DNA of 64,000 nucleotides from CAJQQY01 sp045106765 (GCA_045106765.1 JBGCFD010000190.1:1-64000); one strand, 5' to 3'. Positions 15,488 through 24,374 are shown, numbered from the stretch's first letter. The notes: generated from the letters alone by a model not told the origin. A program made the numbers and translations.

Positions 15488-15952
15488 ATGCTAAAACTTT
15501 ACTCCACTTCATTTCTACTTTTTGTTTTACTTTCCATAAGTAGTTGCGTTGGATATAATTCAATCACCAAGTCCGAATTAATTACTACATCATTTATTCA
15601 AAAAAGCGAACATCCAAAATCAGGTTGGAAAAAAATTCCTATTTATGACGACAATGATTTACTACTTACACCATACCGAGTAATTTCCAAAATTATTATA
15701 ACTGGAAATGAATCAACGATGGATAAAGGATTAATTAGGAAAATGAAAAAAGAAGCGAGTCGCTACCAAGCTGATGCAATTATCTTTAAAAAGGTCAGAG
15801 AAGTTGAACGAACTTCAGTCAACGGATTTGCCATCGCAATCAATATTATAACTTTGTTTGATGACACAGGTAGCGAGCAATTAGATATGGGTGGAGATTA
15901 TATTGCTTATGAATATGAAGGTATTGCTATTAAATTTTTGGAGGAAAATTGA
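15488..15952 (+). CDS. Small lipoprotein of unknown function
   Basis: A 154-residue predicted lipoprotein with signal MLKLYSTSFLLFVLLSISSC, the lipidated residue being Cys20. The remainder is a compact alpha/beta domain: TPYRVISKIIITGNES, then a helix GLIRKMKKEASRYQADAIIF. This resembles the general pattern of small 'heavy-metal-binding / YbjQ-like' and DUF4156-like surface domains, but the match is too weak to name. It converges with the DUF1254 gene, 53 bp away, with no terminator seen. Confidence 0.6.
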   Translation: MLKLYSTSFLLFVLLSISSCVGYNSITKSELITTSFIQKSEHPKSGWKKIPIYDDNDLLLTPYRVISKIIITGNESTMDKGLIRKMKKEASRYQADAIIFKKVREVERTSVNGFAIAINIITLFDDTGSEQLDMGGDYIAYEYEGIAIKFLEEN

Positions 15953-16005
15953 CTTCAAAAAAACCACATCGTCAATTCCTTATCATAAATTTTAGACAAA
16001 AAATA

Positions 16006-17448
16006 TTATTTCACAGGCACAACAAATGGAATTTTCCATTTCCCATCTAAGACTTCCTGCTTCGGCCAATACAATCGTAAGGTCAAATAAAAAGGACCTA
16101 ACTTTGGAATCGGCAACCAGTTTTTTATTTTTTCTTCGACTGGTTTTTCTGTTTGAATATATAAATCTAAAGATCCATCTGCATTAAATGTTAAATCATC
16201 TCGGTCACCAAGTGCAAAACGATTCAATTCATTTTTCACCAAAAACTCATCTTCATTATAAGCAGTCAAAGACCAAAAAGCATTGACGGGAGGAATCTGA
16301 TTAGCGTCAAAATGTATAGTATATTTTTTACTCGCATCTAGTCGATTTCCATTTTTATCAAAAGAACAATTTGGATAAACTGCATCCTCAGGAATCAATG
16401 CACCTAATCCAATAAAATCAATATAAGCTCTTCGCAAATAATCCGTTCCATAAGTTCCAATCCCTTCGCTGACCAACATCCAACCATTATTTAAAAGTGT
16501 TGGGTCTGGTTCTGCACGTCGAGTTTCAAATTTTTTATGAATAAAATCAGGGAGTTTACTAAGCTTAGTTTTTAAAATAAAATTGTCTGTACTTACATCA
16601 AAAGATTGCCCTGGGACAAATCCAATCTTAGCCATTTTTTCCAAAGCAGCAGTATCGGCAGCAGCAGGTGGATTTTTTACCATCAATTCAGATAGTCGAT
16701 TGAGGTAAGTTTTGACATCCAATTCCCGAATCGTTTTTACAGGAATAATGCTTTTATTTTCCGCGTTGACAATGCCAGAAGGGGGAATGTAATTTTCGTT
16801 TCCGTACTCACTCAATGGAACCAAACGCATAGAATCTTGAATTGCTTTTACCGTCGTCGCACCATCCTCAGCGCTATTCACTTGAATCCTTCCGAGCAGC
16901 CAAGCCATCTGAGTAGGCGATTGAATCAATGTCATTCCTGCAGGTGTTTCTCCTTTCCAAGTTGGTCCGACAATTAATAAAACTTGTGCAGCTGTTCCAG
17001 TTGTTCGAGTTCCAGGCGAAGCAAAAATATTAGAATATGCATCATAGAACGGCAATAAATAATATCGTTCCGTTGCAGGCATCGAAAGCACTTGTGGTTC
17101 ATTTTCCAAATCAAACCAAGCGACGGAATAGTAAGTATCAACATTCGGTTTGACAATCGCAGTCAAAGTGTGATCTGGAAAACTTCTAAAATGTCCTAGT
17201 TGATTTACAGGGGCAATCGGTCTAGTTGGATGTGGCGTTTCAATATTGGTAGAAATTTTTTTAGTCAAATCCATCAAAATTAGTGGATATCCAAAAACAT
17301 AACTTTCGCCAATCGTCTTAAGTAGTTCATCGGTGGAAATTTCTTTTTCTCCATCAGCAGTTGAGACCGTTGTAGTATCACTTTGACAAGAAAAAAAAAG
17401 AAAAGAAGTAAGTAACAAGAAAAAAATTGTGCGGTATAAATTCGGCAT
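16006..17448 (-). CDS. DUF1254/DUF1214 domain lipoprotein
   Basis: A 480-residue protein. The signal is a lipobox ending FFSC with Cys21 lipidated. The N-terminal domain (about 40-160: SYVFGYPLILMDLTKK, VKPNVDTYYSVAWFDL) is DUF1254. The C-terminal domain (about 355-475: NAFWSLTAYNEDEFLV, then LYIQTEKP, NWLPIPKLGPFYLTLRLYWP) is DUF1214. Such proteins are common in environmental bacteria and their reaction is not established. A TAnnTTTG promoter element lies 19 bp upstream of the start. It stands alone, convergent with the small lipoprotein gene. Confidence 0.85.
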   Translation of the reverse strand: MPNLYRTIFFLLLTSFLFFSCQSDTTTVSTADGEKEISTDELLKTIGESYVFGYPLILMDLTKKISTNIETPHPTRPIAPVNQLGHFRSFPDHTLTAIVKPNVDTYYSVAWFDLENEPQVLSMPATERYYLLPFYDAYSNIFASPGTRTTGTAAQVLLIVGPTWKGETPAGMTLIQSPTQMAWLLGRIQVNSAEDGATTVKAIQDSMRLVPLSEYGNENYIPPSGIVNAENKSIIPVKTIRELDVKTYLNRLSELMVKNPPAAADTAALEKMAKIGFVPGQSFDVSTDNFILKTKLSKLPDFIHKKFETRRAEPDPTLLNNGWMLVSEGIGTYGTDYLRRAYIDFIGLGALIPEDAVYPNCSFDKNGNRLDASKKYTIHFDANQIPPVNAFWSLTAYNEDEFLVKNELNRFALGDRDDLTFNADGSLDLYIQTEKPVEEKIKNWLPIPKLGPFYLTLRLYWPKQEVLDGKWKIPFVVPVK

Positions 17449-17466
17449 TTTTATTTTTTATGGAAA

Positions 17467-17474
17467 CAAACTTA
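17467..17474 (-). promoter_or_regulatory. Candidate Bacteroidota -7 element (TAAGTTTG)
   Basis: On the minus strand this reads TAAGTTTG, matching TAnnTTTG, 19 bp upstream of the DUF1254 lipoprotein start. The expected TTG -33 box is not obvious upstream. Confidence 0.35.
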
Positions 17475-17691
17475 GTTAGATTGGTTGATAAATAAAAATT
17501 AGTGTATAGTAGAAACTCTTTCAAATAATATGATTTTTTAATTTTATATGTATATTTAACCTCCCCTTAGAAGAAAAACCAAAATGATTTCAGAAAACTT
17601 TCCAACACTTATTTTTCCAATAAATATTAAGGTCTATTTTCTTCCAAGGACACTTGGTCTTATTTTATTACTCATAATAGTGTAACGAAAA

Positions 17692-18831
17692 ATGAATGAT
17701 TTAATTGAAAGCATAGTAGAGCATCGTGAAATTGCCATTTTTGTAATTGGATTGTTATTGATTATTGGCGCAATTACTAAAGGAGGCATTTCTTTGGGGT
17801 CTTTTGAAATTCCAAAAATTGAAACTGGGCAAGCAAAGTTATTAGGTGGTTTAGGTTTTTCTCTAATCCTTTTAGCTCTTTTTTTAATACTACAACCTGA
17901 AGCAAAAAACAATAAACCAACTGCATCTAATTACTCGAAAACTATCATAAAAGGAGAAACATTGACCATTCCAATTATGGATCATGTGGAAGATAAAGAT
18001 GAGACGGATTTATTAAAAATTTCCATAGTTGATGATGCAGATCTTGGTTCAACAACTATGAAAAATAGCAATATAGAATATATTGGAAATAAAGTTGGAA
18101 ATGATTTAATCATTTATCAAGTATCAGATGGCAACGGCGGAAGAGATACTGCTAAAGTGACAATCACAGTAAACGCGCCTCCTTCAAAAATAGTAACTCG
18201 CAATGGAAGGTTGATTAACATTTTCGGAAAACCAAAAAAAGGAATTTACAAAACAGATTTAGCCAATGAAAAAAAATCTCCTGCTGAAAAATTAATTACT
18301 GCTAACGAAGAGGGCGAATTTGATATAAGGACTAATGAAGAAAATGATATTTGTAAAATATTTATAGCGGAAGATATTACTGATTTTTTTCTGAAATATA
18401 AGGAAGACGTCAAAACGGTTGAGTACAATCCATTAGATACCATTGAAATAGTTTTTTGCAATAGTTATGATAAATTGGAGAGGAAACCAGATTCCACCAT
18501 TTTTAAAAATCGATTCAAAATTCCAATAAATCAATTAAATATTTCTATTGAACAAAATGGCGATAATAAGACACTAGACTATGGTGAATTATATTTAGCT
18601 ATAAAATATTATGGTTCCTATTCCAAAGACAACAAAGGAAATTTGGATTTTCATTTTATTCAAAAAACTGGCGACAAAACGGTTTATGAACCTGTTGAAA
18701 TAAAGTCTAATTCTAGCCCAAGTGGTTGGAGATCTTATTTGAAAAAGAAATTATTAAAAGGAGAATATGATTTGATTATCAAATCAAAAAATGGAACAGA
18801 ATTAGAAAGAATCGAATTTGAGTTGATATAA
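17692..18831 (+). CDS. Membrane protein with Ig-like domain, unknown function
   Basis: A 379-residue protein with two transmembrane helices near the N-terminus (about 12-29 and 51-67) and a large exposed part. Residues about 75-165 look like the cadherin/Ig-like repeat found in large bacterial adhesins (GETLTIPIMDHVEDKDETD, then VSDGNGGRDTAKVTITVNAPP). The next section (about 170-245) resembles a carboxypeptidase-regulatory-like fold (GRLINIFGKPKKGIYKTD, FDIRTNEEND). The C-terminal 120 residues are not recognised. A strong hairpin follows the gene. The function is unknown; a sensory or envelope role is only a guess. Confidence 0.65.
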   Translation: MNDLIESIVEHREIAIFVIGLLLIIGAITKGGISLGSFEIPKIETGQAKLLGGLGFSLILLALFLILQPEAKNNKPTASNYSKTIIKGETLTIPIMDHVEDKDETDLLKISIVDDADLGSTTMKNSNIEYIGNKVGNDLIIYQVSDGNGGRDTAKVTITVNAPPSKIVTRNGRLINIFGKPKKGIYKTDLANEKKSPAEKLITANEEGEFDIRTNEENDICKIFIAEDITDFFLKYKEDVKTVEYNPLDTIEIVFCNSYDKLERKPDSTIFKNRFKIPINQLNISIEQNGDNKTLDYGELYLAIKYYGSYSKDNKGNLDFHFIQKTGDKTVYEPVEIKSNSSPSGWRSYLKKKLLKGEYDLIIKSKNGTELERIEFELI

Positions 18832-18904
18832 ATAGTCCTTGCACTAATCTCGTAATTTGCTTAAGAACCATTTATTATTAACCAAGTTGTATTTAAAATT
18901 AATT

Positions 18905-18953
18905 TTTAAAACCTACATTTGAAAAAATCAAATTTTCGAATGTAGGTTTTAAA
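18905..18953 (+). terminator. Long intrinsic terminator hairpin
   Basis: A 21-bp stem (18905-18925 with 18933-18953, one G-U pair, 7-nt loop) containing AAAACCTACATT is followed by TTTT. It lies 73 bp after the stop of the Ig-like membrane protein and only 9 bp before the next ATG. It therefore terminates the upstream transcript and would form in the leader of the following gene if that transcript started upstream. Confidence 0.7.
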
Positions 18954-18962
18954 TTTTAATCA

Positions 18963-20105
18963 ATGAGTCTTACAAAAAAGATAAAAAAACTAGCGTCCAA
19001 TTTTATTCCTTCTCCCATCAAAATTGATTTCCAAAAAGGAGGAGGAAGTGCTATCCAAGAAGTTGCACCCTATCCCAAAGAAGCATTTTGGGACAGTTCA
19101 GTTCCAATTCAAAAAACCAATGCAGGTTTGGAATATGTGCGAACTCCTGCTGAACGATTCGAAAATTTGTCAGGCTATTCTTTTACGGAAAATTATGTAG
19201 ACATCAATGGTTTGCAAATGCATTATGTTGAGGAAGGATCAATAGATGGAGAAGTAGTTTTGATGTTGCATGGACAACCAACTTGGTCCTATTTATATCG
19301 AAAAATGATTAAAGGTTTAGTTGAAAAAGGCTACCGATGCATTGCACCCGATTTAATTGGAATGGGAAAATCGGATAAGCCCATTCATGAAAAATATCAC
19401 ACTTACGATCAACATTGCGAAGACATTTTAAAATTTATTCAAAAAATAGGTTTGCAAAATGTTACTGTCTTTGTGCAAGATTGGGGAAGTTTAATTGGAA
19501 TGAGAATAGTTGGAGAAAACCCCAATTATTTTGCGCGAGTAATTTTAGCGAATGGAGATTTGCCTTCGTTTAAAGCTGACTCCAATAAATTTTATATCCC
19601 AAATCCAGTCATCGTCAATCCAAAAGTCAACGCTCTAAAACCCGCCGTAGCAAAGTACGCGCTCAAAGGAATGGAATATTGGTTTCAGTCATGGATACTT
19701 TACTGCTTGACCAATATGAATACTTTCGTAGGCGAAGTAATGAATCTTTCAACTGAAGTAAACTTGACCGAAGCAGAAACTGCAGGGTACGAAGCCCCAT
19801 TTCCTTCTTTTATTTTTATGGCTGGTCCACGTACTTTACCTTCTATGAATGCAGGTCTCCGAGGTCAACAAATGGCTGCCATCGAAGGTTTGAAAAAATT
19901 TAAAAAACCATTTTTATCCTTGATCGGATTGAAAGATGGATTGCTTGGAAGACGTTCCATTCAAAAAAAGTGGGTGGCAAGAATCCCTGGAGCTAAAGGT
20001 CAAAACCATGAGCAGTTTGAAAATGCGAATCATTTTATACAAGAAGATATTGGTGAAATTATGGCAGATCGGACACATCAATTTATTCAAAAAAATCCTA
20101 TTTAA
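18963..20105 (+). CDS. Haloalkane-dehalogenase-like alpha/beta hydrolase
   Basis: A 380-residue hydrolase whose N-terminal extension of about 75 residues precedes the alpha/beta fold. The haloalkane dehalogenase hallmarks are clear: HGQPTWSYLYRKM (103-115, oxyanion and halide region), nucleophile Asp173 followed by Trp174 in VQDWGS, and catalytic His357 in NANHFIQED. The Asp nucleophile with adjacent Trp points to the dehalogenase group and away from Ser esterases, though Bacteroidota homologues often have untested or no dehalogenase activity. It starts a co-directional set with a flavin monooxygenase and a second Asp-type hydrolase. Confidence 0.8.
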   Translation: MSLTKKIKKLASNFIPSPIKIDFQKGGGSAIQEVAPYPKEAFWDSSVPIQKTNAGLEYVRTPAERFENLSGYSFTENYVDINGLQMHYVEEGSIDGEVVLMLHGQPTWSYLYRKMIKGLVEKGYRCIAPDLIGMGKSDKPIHEKYHTYDQHCEDILKFIQKIGLQNVTVFVQDWGSLIGMRIVGENPNYFARVILANGDLPSFKADSNKFYIPNPVIVNPKVNALKPAVAKYALKGMEYWFQSWILYCLTNMNTFVGEVMNLSTEVNLTEAETAGYEAPFPSFIFMAGPRTLPSMNAGLRGQQMAAIEGLKKFKKPFLSLIGLKDGLLGRRSIQKKWVARIPGAKGQNHEQFENANHFIQEDIGEIMADRTHQFIQKNPI

Positions 20106-20111
20106 GTATTT

Positions 20112-20144
20112 AGGCATCGGATGCCTTTAAGGTATCCAGTACCT
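20112..20144. repeat. Two tandem short hairpins between hydrolase and monooxygenase genes
   Basis: AGGCAT-CGG-ATGCCT (20112-20126) and AGGTA-TCCAG-TACCT (20130-20144) are 15-nt hairpins separated by 3 nt. They fill most of the 55-bp spacer and could attenuate or stabilise the transcript, or be a small REP-like insertion. Confidence 0.4.
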
Positions 20145-20160
20145 CCTAAGATAAGTTTAA

Positions 20161-21612
20161 ATGAACTCAATCCACTTCGACACATTAATTATCGGCGCAG
20201 GAATCTCAGGAATAAGTGCTGCTCATTATATGCAAACAGATTGCCCCAACAAGACTTACGGAATTTTAGAAGGACGAAAAAATATTGGCGGTACTTGGGA
20301 TTTATTTCGCTATCCAGGGATTCGATCAGATTCTGATATGTACACTTTTGGTTTCGCTTTTCGACCTTGGACCAATGCTAAAACTATCGCTCCAAGAGAA
20401 GCAATCATTAAATATTTGGAAGACACCATCAAAGAGGAAGGAATAGATCAACATATTTTATTTGAGCATAGAGTCAACAAAGCAACTTGGTCTTCTGAAA
20501 ATTCCTTGTGGACGATTTCTGCAAATACGCCTGATTCAGATCAACCTAAAATTTTCACTTGCTCCTTTTTATCCCTTTGCACAGGGTATTATGATTATGA
20601 AAAAGGATTCACGCCAACCTTCAAAGGAAGCGAAAATTTTAAAGGACAAATTGTTCATCCACAAAAATGGACAGCCGATATTGATTACGCTGATAAAAAA
20701 ATTATCGTCATTGGAAGTGGTGCAACTGCTATCACTTTAATTCCATCACTAGCCGAAAAAGCAACTCATGTCACGATGCTTCAACGTAGTCCAACTTATA
20801 TTGCAACTCAGCCGTCCATTGATAAATTAGGGCAATTACTTTATAAAATTCTCCCGACAAATACTGCCTTTAAAATCAATCGCTGGCGCAAAATTCGCTG
20901 GCAACAATTCACCTATAGTTTAGCGAGGAAATATCCTAATTTTATAAAAAAGACGTTGCTAAAAAAAGTCAAAGAAGCCTTAGGACCAGACTTTGACATT
21001 AATCTACATTTTACACCAAAATATGAGCCATGGGATGAGCGATTATGTTTAGCACCTGATGGAGATATTTTTACCACTATCAAAAATAAGAAAGCTTCCG
21101 TCATCACCGATCACATTGAAGAATTTATAGAGAATGGAATTCAACTCAAATCTGGGGAAATATTAGAAGCAGATATGATTGTCACCGCAACAGGTTTGAA
21201 TGCGACAGTCATCAGTAATTTTGATATTGAGGTTGATGGAAAGTTGATTGATTTTTCTAAAACAGTAGCTTACAAAGGTTGCATGTTTAGCGATATTCCA
21301 AATATGACTTTAGCGTTTGGTTACACCAATGCATCATGGACTTTGAAATGTGATATGGTAAGTCAATATGTTTGCAGGCTAATTAATCATATGGAAAAAA
21401 ATGGTTACCAGCAATGTTGCCCAGAGCAAAATGACCCTAATTTAAAACTAGAACCTTACATGGATTTCACACCAGGTTATATTTTAAGAGTGCTGGATCG
21501 TTTGCCAAAAAAAGGTTCGACAGCACCTTGGCGAGTGGAGCAAAATTATTTTTATGATAAAGATATTTTTGAGAAAAGTGCATTGGACGATGGAGTGATC
21601 GTGTTTAAGTAA
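20161..21612 (+). CDS. Flavin-containing monooxygenase, Baeyer-Villiger type
   Basis: A 483-residue FAD/NADPH enzyme that inserts oxygen into ketones or hydroxylates substrates. Visible motifs are the FAD site GAGISG (12-17), GGTWDLFRYPGIRSDSD (43-59), the Baeyer-Villiger fingerprint FKGQIVHPQKW (160-170), the NADPH site GSGATA (185-190) and the later ATGLNA segment. The residue after the fingerprint Trp is Thr where Pro or Asp is usual. It is flanked on both sides by Asp-nucleophile alpha/beta hydrolases in the same direction (55 bp and 18 bp gaps), which suggests a short catabolic or detoxification pathway. Confidence 0.85.
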   Translation: MNSIHFDTLIIGAGISGISAAHYMQTDCPNKTYGILEGRKNIGGTWDLFRYPGIRSDSDMYTFGFAFRPWTNAKTIAPREAIIKYLEDTIKEEGIDQHILFEHRVNKATWSSENSLWTISANTPDSDQPKIFTCSFLSLCTGYYDYEKGFTPTFKGSENFKGQIVHPQKWTADIDYADKKIIVIGSGATAITLIPSLAEKATHVTMLQRSPTYIATQPSIDKLGQLLYKILPTNTAFKINRWRKIRWQQFTYSLARKYPNFIKKTLLKKVKEALGPDFDINLHFTPKYEPWDERLCLAPDGDIFTTIKNKKASVITDHIEEFIENGIQLKSGEILEADMIVTATGLNATVISNFDIEVDGKLIDFSKTVAYKGCMFSDIPNMTLAFGYTNASWTLKCDMVSQYVCRLINHMEKNGYQQCCPEQNDPNLKLEPYMDFTPGYILRVLDRLPKKGSTAPWRVEQNYFYDKDIFEKSALDDGVIVFK

Positions 21613-21630
21613 ATTTATAAAAATAAAACA

Positions 21631-22545
21631 ATGTCACCACAATTATTGGCCTGGAAAAACTCAGGGGAATATATTTCCTACGGGCCATTCCAACATCAAC
21701 TTTTTATCAAACAATTGGGTAGTTCAACTGCTTCCGCTGAAAAAACTTTATTATTAATTCATGGTTTCCCAGAGTCTTCCTATTCATTTCACAAAGTTGT
21801 AAATGGATTGTTAGAAAATTTTGATCGAATCATTTTGTTCGATATGCTGGGCTATGGATTGAGTGATAAACCAACAGAAAATTATACCTATTCTTTGTTC
21901 GAACAGGCGGATACTGTTTTTAAAGTTTGGAAATATTTTGGTATCAAAGGTGGACACTTACTTTCTCATGACATGGGCGATAGCGTAGCAACTGAAATTG
22001 TTGCTCGACATAAAAACGGTTTGATGCCAGCGTGGTTTTCGGAAGGATTACAAAGTTTGACATTTACCAACGGAAGCATGATTTTGGAATTAGCCAGTTT
22101 AAGAATTACACAAAAAATATTACTCTCCAACTATGGTCATCTTCTAAAAAATTTGACAACCTTCAAATTATTTAATCAACAAGTGCGCAGCGCACATGGA
22201 AATAAAAATTTATCTACAGAAGATATTGAAATGCTTTGGGAAGGGAATACCTTGCAAGATGGACATAAAAAATCTTACCTAACCATTAAGTATTTAAATG
22301 ATCGGAAACGATTTGAAAAAACACGTTGGCTTCCTGCCTTGGCTCAGACGAAATTACCTGTTCATATCTGTTGGGGCAATGAAGATGCAGTAGCTAAAGT
22401 TGAAATGGCATATTACCTAAAAGAAAAAATTTGCAAAAATGCGACGTTAACAATCATGAAAGGCTTAGGCCATTTTTGTCAATTAGGAAGTCCAGAGAAA
22501 TGGGTGAAATATGTAAATTCATTTTATAAAAATATTTTAAAATAA
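21631..22545 (+). CDS. Alpha/beta hydrolase with Asp nucleophile (epoxide hydrolase/dehalogenase type)
   Basis: A 304-residue hydrolase. Motifs are HGFPES (44-49), the nucleophile elbow SHDMGDS with Asp114, and His281 in GLGHFCQ; LPVHICWGNEDAVAKVEMA carries the acid-region Asp. An Asp nucleophile argues against a plain ester hydrolase and for an epoxide hydrolase or dehalogenase-like reaction. It follows the flavin monooxygenase by 18 bp and was probably followed by a pirin gene, of which only a piece remains. Confidence 0.8.
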   Translation: MSPQLLAWKNSGEYISYGPFQHQLFIKQLGSSTASAEKTLLLIHGFPESSYSFHKVVNGLLENFDRIILFDMLGYGLSDKPTENYTYSLFEQADTVFKVWKYFGIKGGHLLSHDMGDSVATEIVARHKNGLMPAWFSEGLQSLTFTNGSMILELASLRITQKILLSNYGHLLKNLTTFKLFNQQVRSAHGNKNLSTEDIEMLWEGNTLQDGHKKSYLTIKYLNDRKRFEKTRWLPALAQTKLPVHICWGNEDAVAKVEMAYYLKEKICKNATLTIMKGLGHFCQLGSPEKWVKYVNSFYKNILK

Positions 22546-22556
22546 ACAATGAATGA

Positions 22557-22660
22557 ACACCAAAAGATAAAAGAGGAAATATACTACATGGTTATCAAAT
22601 ATGGGTAGCATTGCCGAAAGATAAAGAAGAAATGTTACCAAGATTTGATTTTTATTCCAA
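22557..22660 (+). pseudogene. Remnant of a pirin-family gene
   Basis: In one frame this stretch reads ILHGYQIWVALPKDKEEMLP followed by RFDFY, matching the conserved pirin segment around HGxQxWVxLP. The frame is preceded by a stop (TGA at 22554) and has no upstream cupin body. Downstream residues drift until the convergent gene. Only about 35 residues of a protein normally near 240-290 remain, so it is a decayed fragment at the end of the monooxygenase/hydrolase set. Confidence 0.55.
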
Positions 22661-22708
22661 ACAAGATATTCATACTTGGGAGACCGATCAACTTACTAAA
22701 GAAAGCCA

Positions 22709-23782
22709 TCACAACAGTAAAAAAGTTATGATAAAAGTCCCAAACAAAAACAGTACAAATAGAGCTGCATAAAAAATATTCAAAATGACAAACTTAAGCA
22801 AGGTCTTCCAAATACTCTGTTGATAAACTCGCCACATCGAAATAAATAAATAGGTCGCAATCACACCGAGCAAAACGAAGAACATCCATAGTGGAATAAT
22901 ATTAATTCCAAAGATCAATATTGTTAATACCAAAAAAGCAAAGGAGTGAATATGGAAGGCAAAAATCAAATGTTCTATATAATAGTAGGTATGCCGATAA
23001 TACAATGTATAAAGTCCCAATGCCAAAAAAGGCATCATCAGTAAAATCGCCCACGTGAGGTGGCTTATAAATGCTGCTGATAACTGTGATTCATCTTTAA
23101 TATATTTTGCCTTTTGCTTAAATAATAATCGGTCATACCAGCTGGCATCGTTCTTATATTTTTGGGTCAACTCCTTCTCATCCATTTCAAGAAAATCACG
23201 TTTTAAAACTAATTCCTGACCTTCATTTCCAAAAGCCATATAATAATTCAAATCGACTCCATTACCATAACCATCTCCATAACCATCTAATAATTCATCC
23301 AACGAATCCCGGAATACTGTCACGATGGTATCTGTAATTAGCTCTGTTTCTTGACTTGGAAATATATTGTTAGTAGAATCTACTATATTCTCTAAAATCC
23401 TTTTTAATTTCTGGCGTTCATAATTTTCCTTGATCCGATCTGTAATATTATAATAATGATTGGTGCTAGATTGAAAATCTTGAAAACTCATCGCAACAAT
23501 AACTAATACAGAAGTCACCAATAACAATCGCAAAGGATGGACATATTTTCGATGCCTTCCTGCAAAATATTCTAAAGTTAATTTGCCAGGAATAAATAAC
23601 GATTTGAAAGTGCGCCAAGTCCTAGATTCAATATTGAGTACTGAATCCTGAAACTCTGACCATAGTTCCGAAAAAGTAATTTTACCATCCGTATTCTTCT
23701 GACCGCAATTTGGGCAAAATTGGAAAGAGGATTTATTTTCAAAATCACAGTTACGACAAACATGTTGAGATGCTACACTCAT
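22709..23782 (-). CDS. DUF3667 membrane protein with N-terminal zinc ribbon
   Basis: A 357-residue protein. The N-terminus is a four-Cys zinc ribbon (Cys9, Cys12, Cys23, Cys26; CRNCDFENKSSFQFCPNCGQ). It is followed by the DUF3667 signature (TWRTFKSLFIPGKLTLEYFA, then GRHRKYVHPLRLLLVTS). The rest has about five membrane helices, one near 85-100 and four after residue 230. The family is widespread in Bacteroidota with no assigned function. It is convergent with the pirin remnant and divergent from the TonB remnant. Confidence 0.85.
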   Translation of the reverse strand: MSVASQHVCRNCDFENKSSFQFCPNCGQKNTDGKITFSELWSEFQDSVLNIESRTWRTFKSLFIPGKLTLEYFAGRHRKYVHPLRLLLVTSVLVIVAMSFQDFQSSTNHYYNITDRIKENYERQKLKRILENIVDSTNNIFPSQETELITDTIVTVFRDSLDELLDGYGDGYGNGVDLNYYMAFGNEGQELVLKRDFLEMDEKELTQKYKNDASWYDRLLFKQKAKYIKDESQLSAAFISHLTWAILLMMPFLALGLYTLYYRHTYYYIEHLIFAFHIHSFAFLVLTILIFGINIIPLWMFFVLLGVIATYLFISMWRVYQQSIWKTLLKFVILNIFYAALFVLFLFGTFIITFLLL

Positions 23783-23928
23783 TCTTTTTACACTAGATTA
23801 ATGAAAGATTTAATGGTAAGTTAGAGAAAGGTGAATAGAATTAAAAATATAGATTAAGAAAATAATTCTATCCCATAGAATCCAACAATAACTAACTCCC
23901 CTAAATTAATTCTTTACTATCTTCTTAG

Positions 23929-24195
23929 TACCCTCCTGAATATTTTAAAAGTTCAAAAAGTAATTTCGCACTTAATCCTGATACCCGATCAGTATTCGAT
24001 GGGGATCAAGACGTTTACGACAAAATTATGAATCCAAAATATGGAGCGGATGGTATCCTAACTTTTTTGGCGATCATAGAAAAAGATGGAAGTATGTCAA
24101 ATGAACATTGTCTTGGATCAGTAGGTAAAACGAATTGTACGATTGGACTTTCTTATTTAAAAAAATTAACGCCATGGAAACCAGCCATTGAACTA
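23929..24195 (+). pseudogene. Remnant of a TonB C-terminal domain
   Basis: The frame reads DVYDKIMNPKYGADGILTFL, IIEKDGSMSN, LGSVGKTNCTIGL and LKKLTPWKPA. This follows the TonB C-terminal pattern (YPxxAxxxGxxGxVxVxFxVxxDGxxxxVxVxxxxG, then MPKWKPG). Stops lie just upstream, at about 23893, 23902 and 23926, and there is no membrane anchor or Pro-rich region. The similarity ends exactly where the palindromic repeat element begins (about 24186), so the tail of the frame is repeat sequence. I read it as a decayed energy-transducer fragment whose end was replaced by the repeat. Confidence 0.5.
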
Positions 24196-24374
24196 CTCCG
24201 CAGCAAGCTGATGGAGAATCAAAAAACAGTTTCATAGATATCAATATAGAATTTCACCACATAGAAAACATAGAATTTTACCTATGTTTTCTATGTGCCT
24301 ATATGGTGAAAAAAATTGGTCGTGGAGGAATTTTTTCACTTATCAAGCATCGGGGAATCCTTTAGATTAAAAAT
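24186..24374. repeat. Composite palindromic repeat element, copy B (short form)
   Basis: It matches copy A at the left end (24186-24210, CATTGAACTACTCCG then CAGCAAGCTG) and the right part (24234-24374), but about 170 bp of the copy A middle is absent. The central hairpin is shortened: the left arm has lost one CATAG unit, leaving a 16-bp stem (24258-24273 with 24282-24297). The shared tail ATTGGTCGTGGAG and TTTAGATTAAAAAT is intact. Confidence 0.7.

Noticed and set aside
21631..22545. Second alpha/beta hydrolase as a Ser esterase partner of the Baeyer-Villiger enzyme
   Set aside because: The nucleophile elbow SHDMGDS has Asp, not Ser.
24028..24237. 69-residue frame as a complete small gene
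   Set aside because: Its first two thirds are TonB C-terminal remnant and the last third is repeat-element sequence, so it is a chance fusion.
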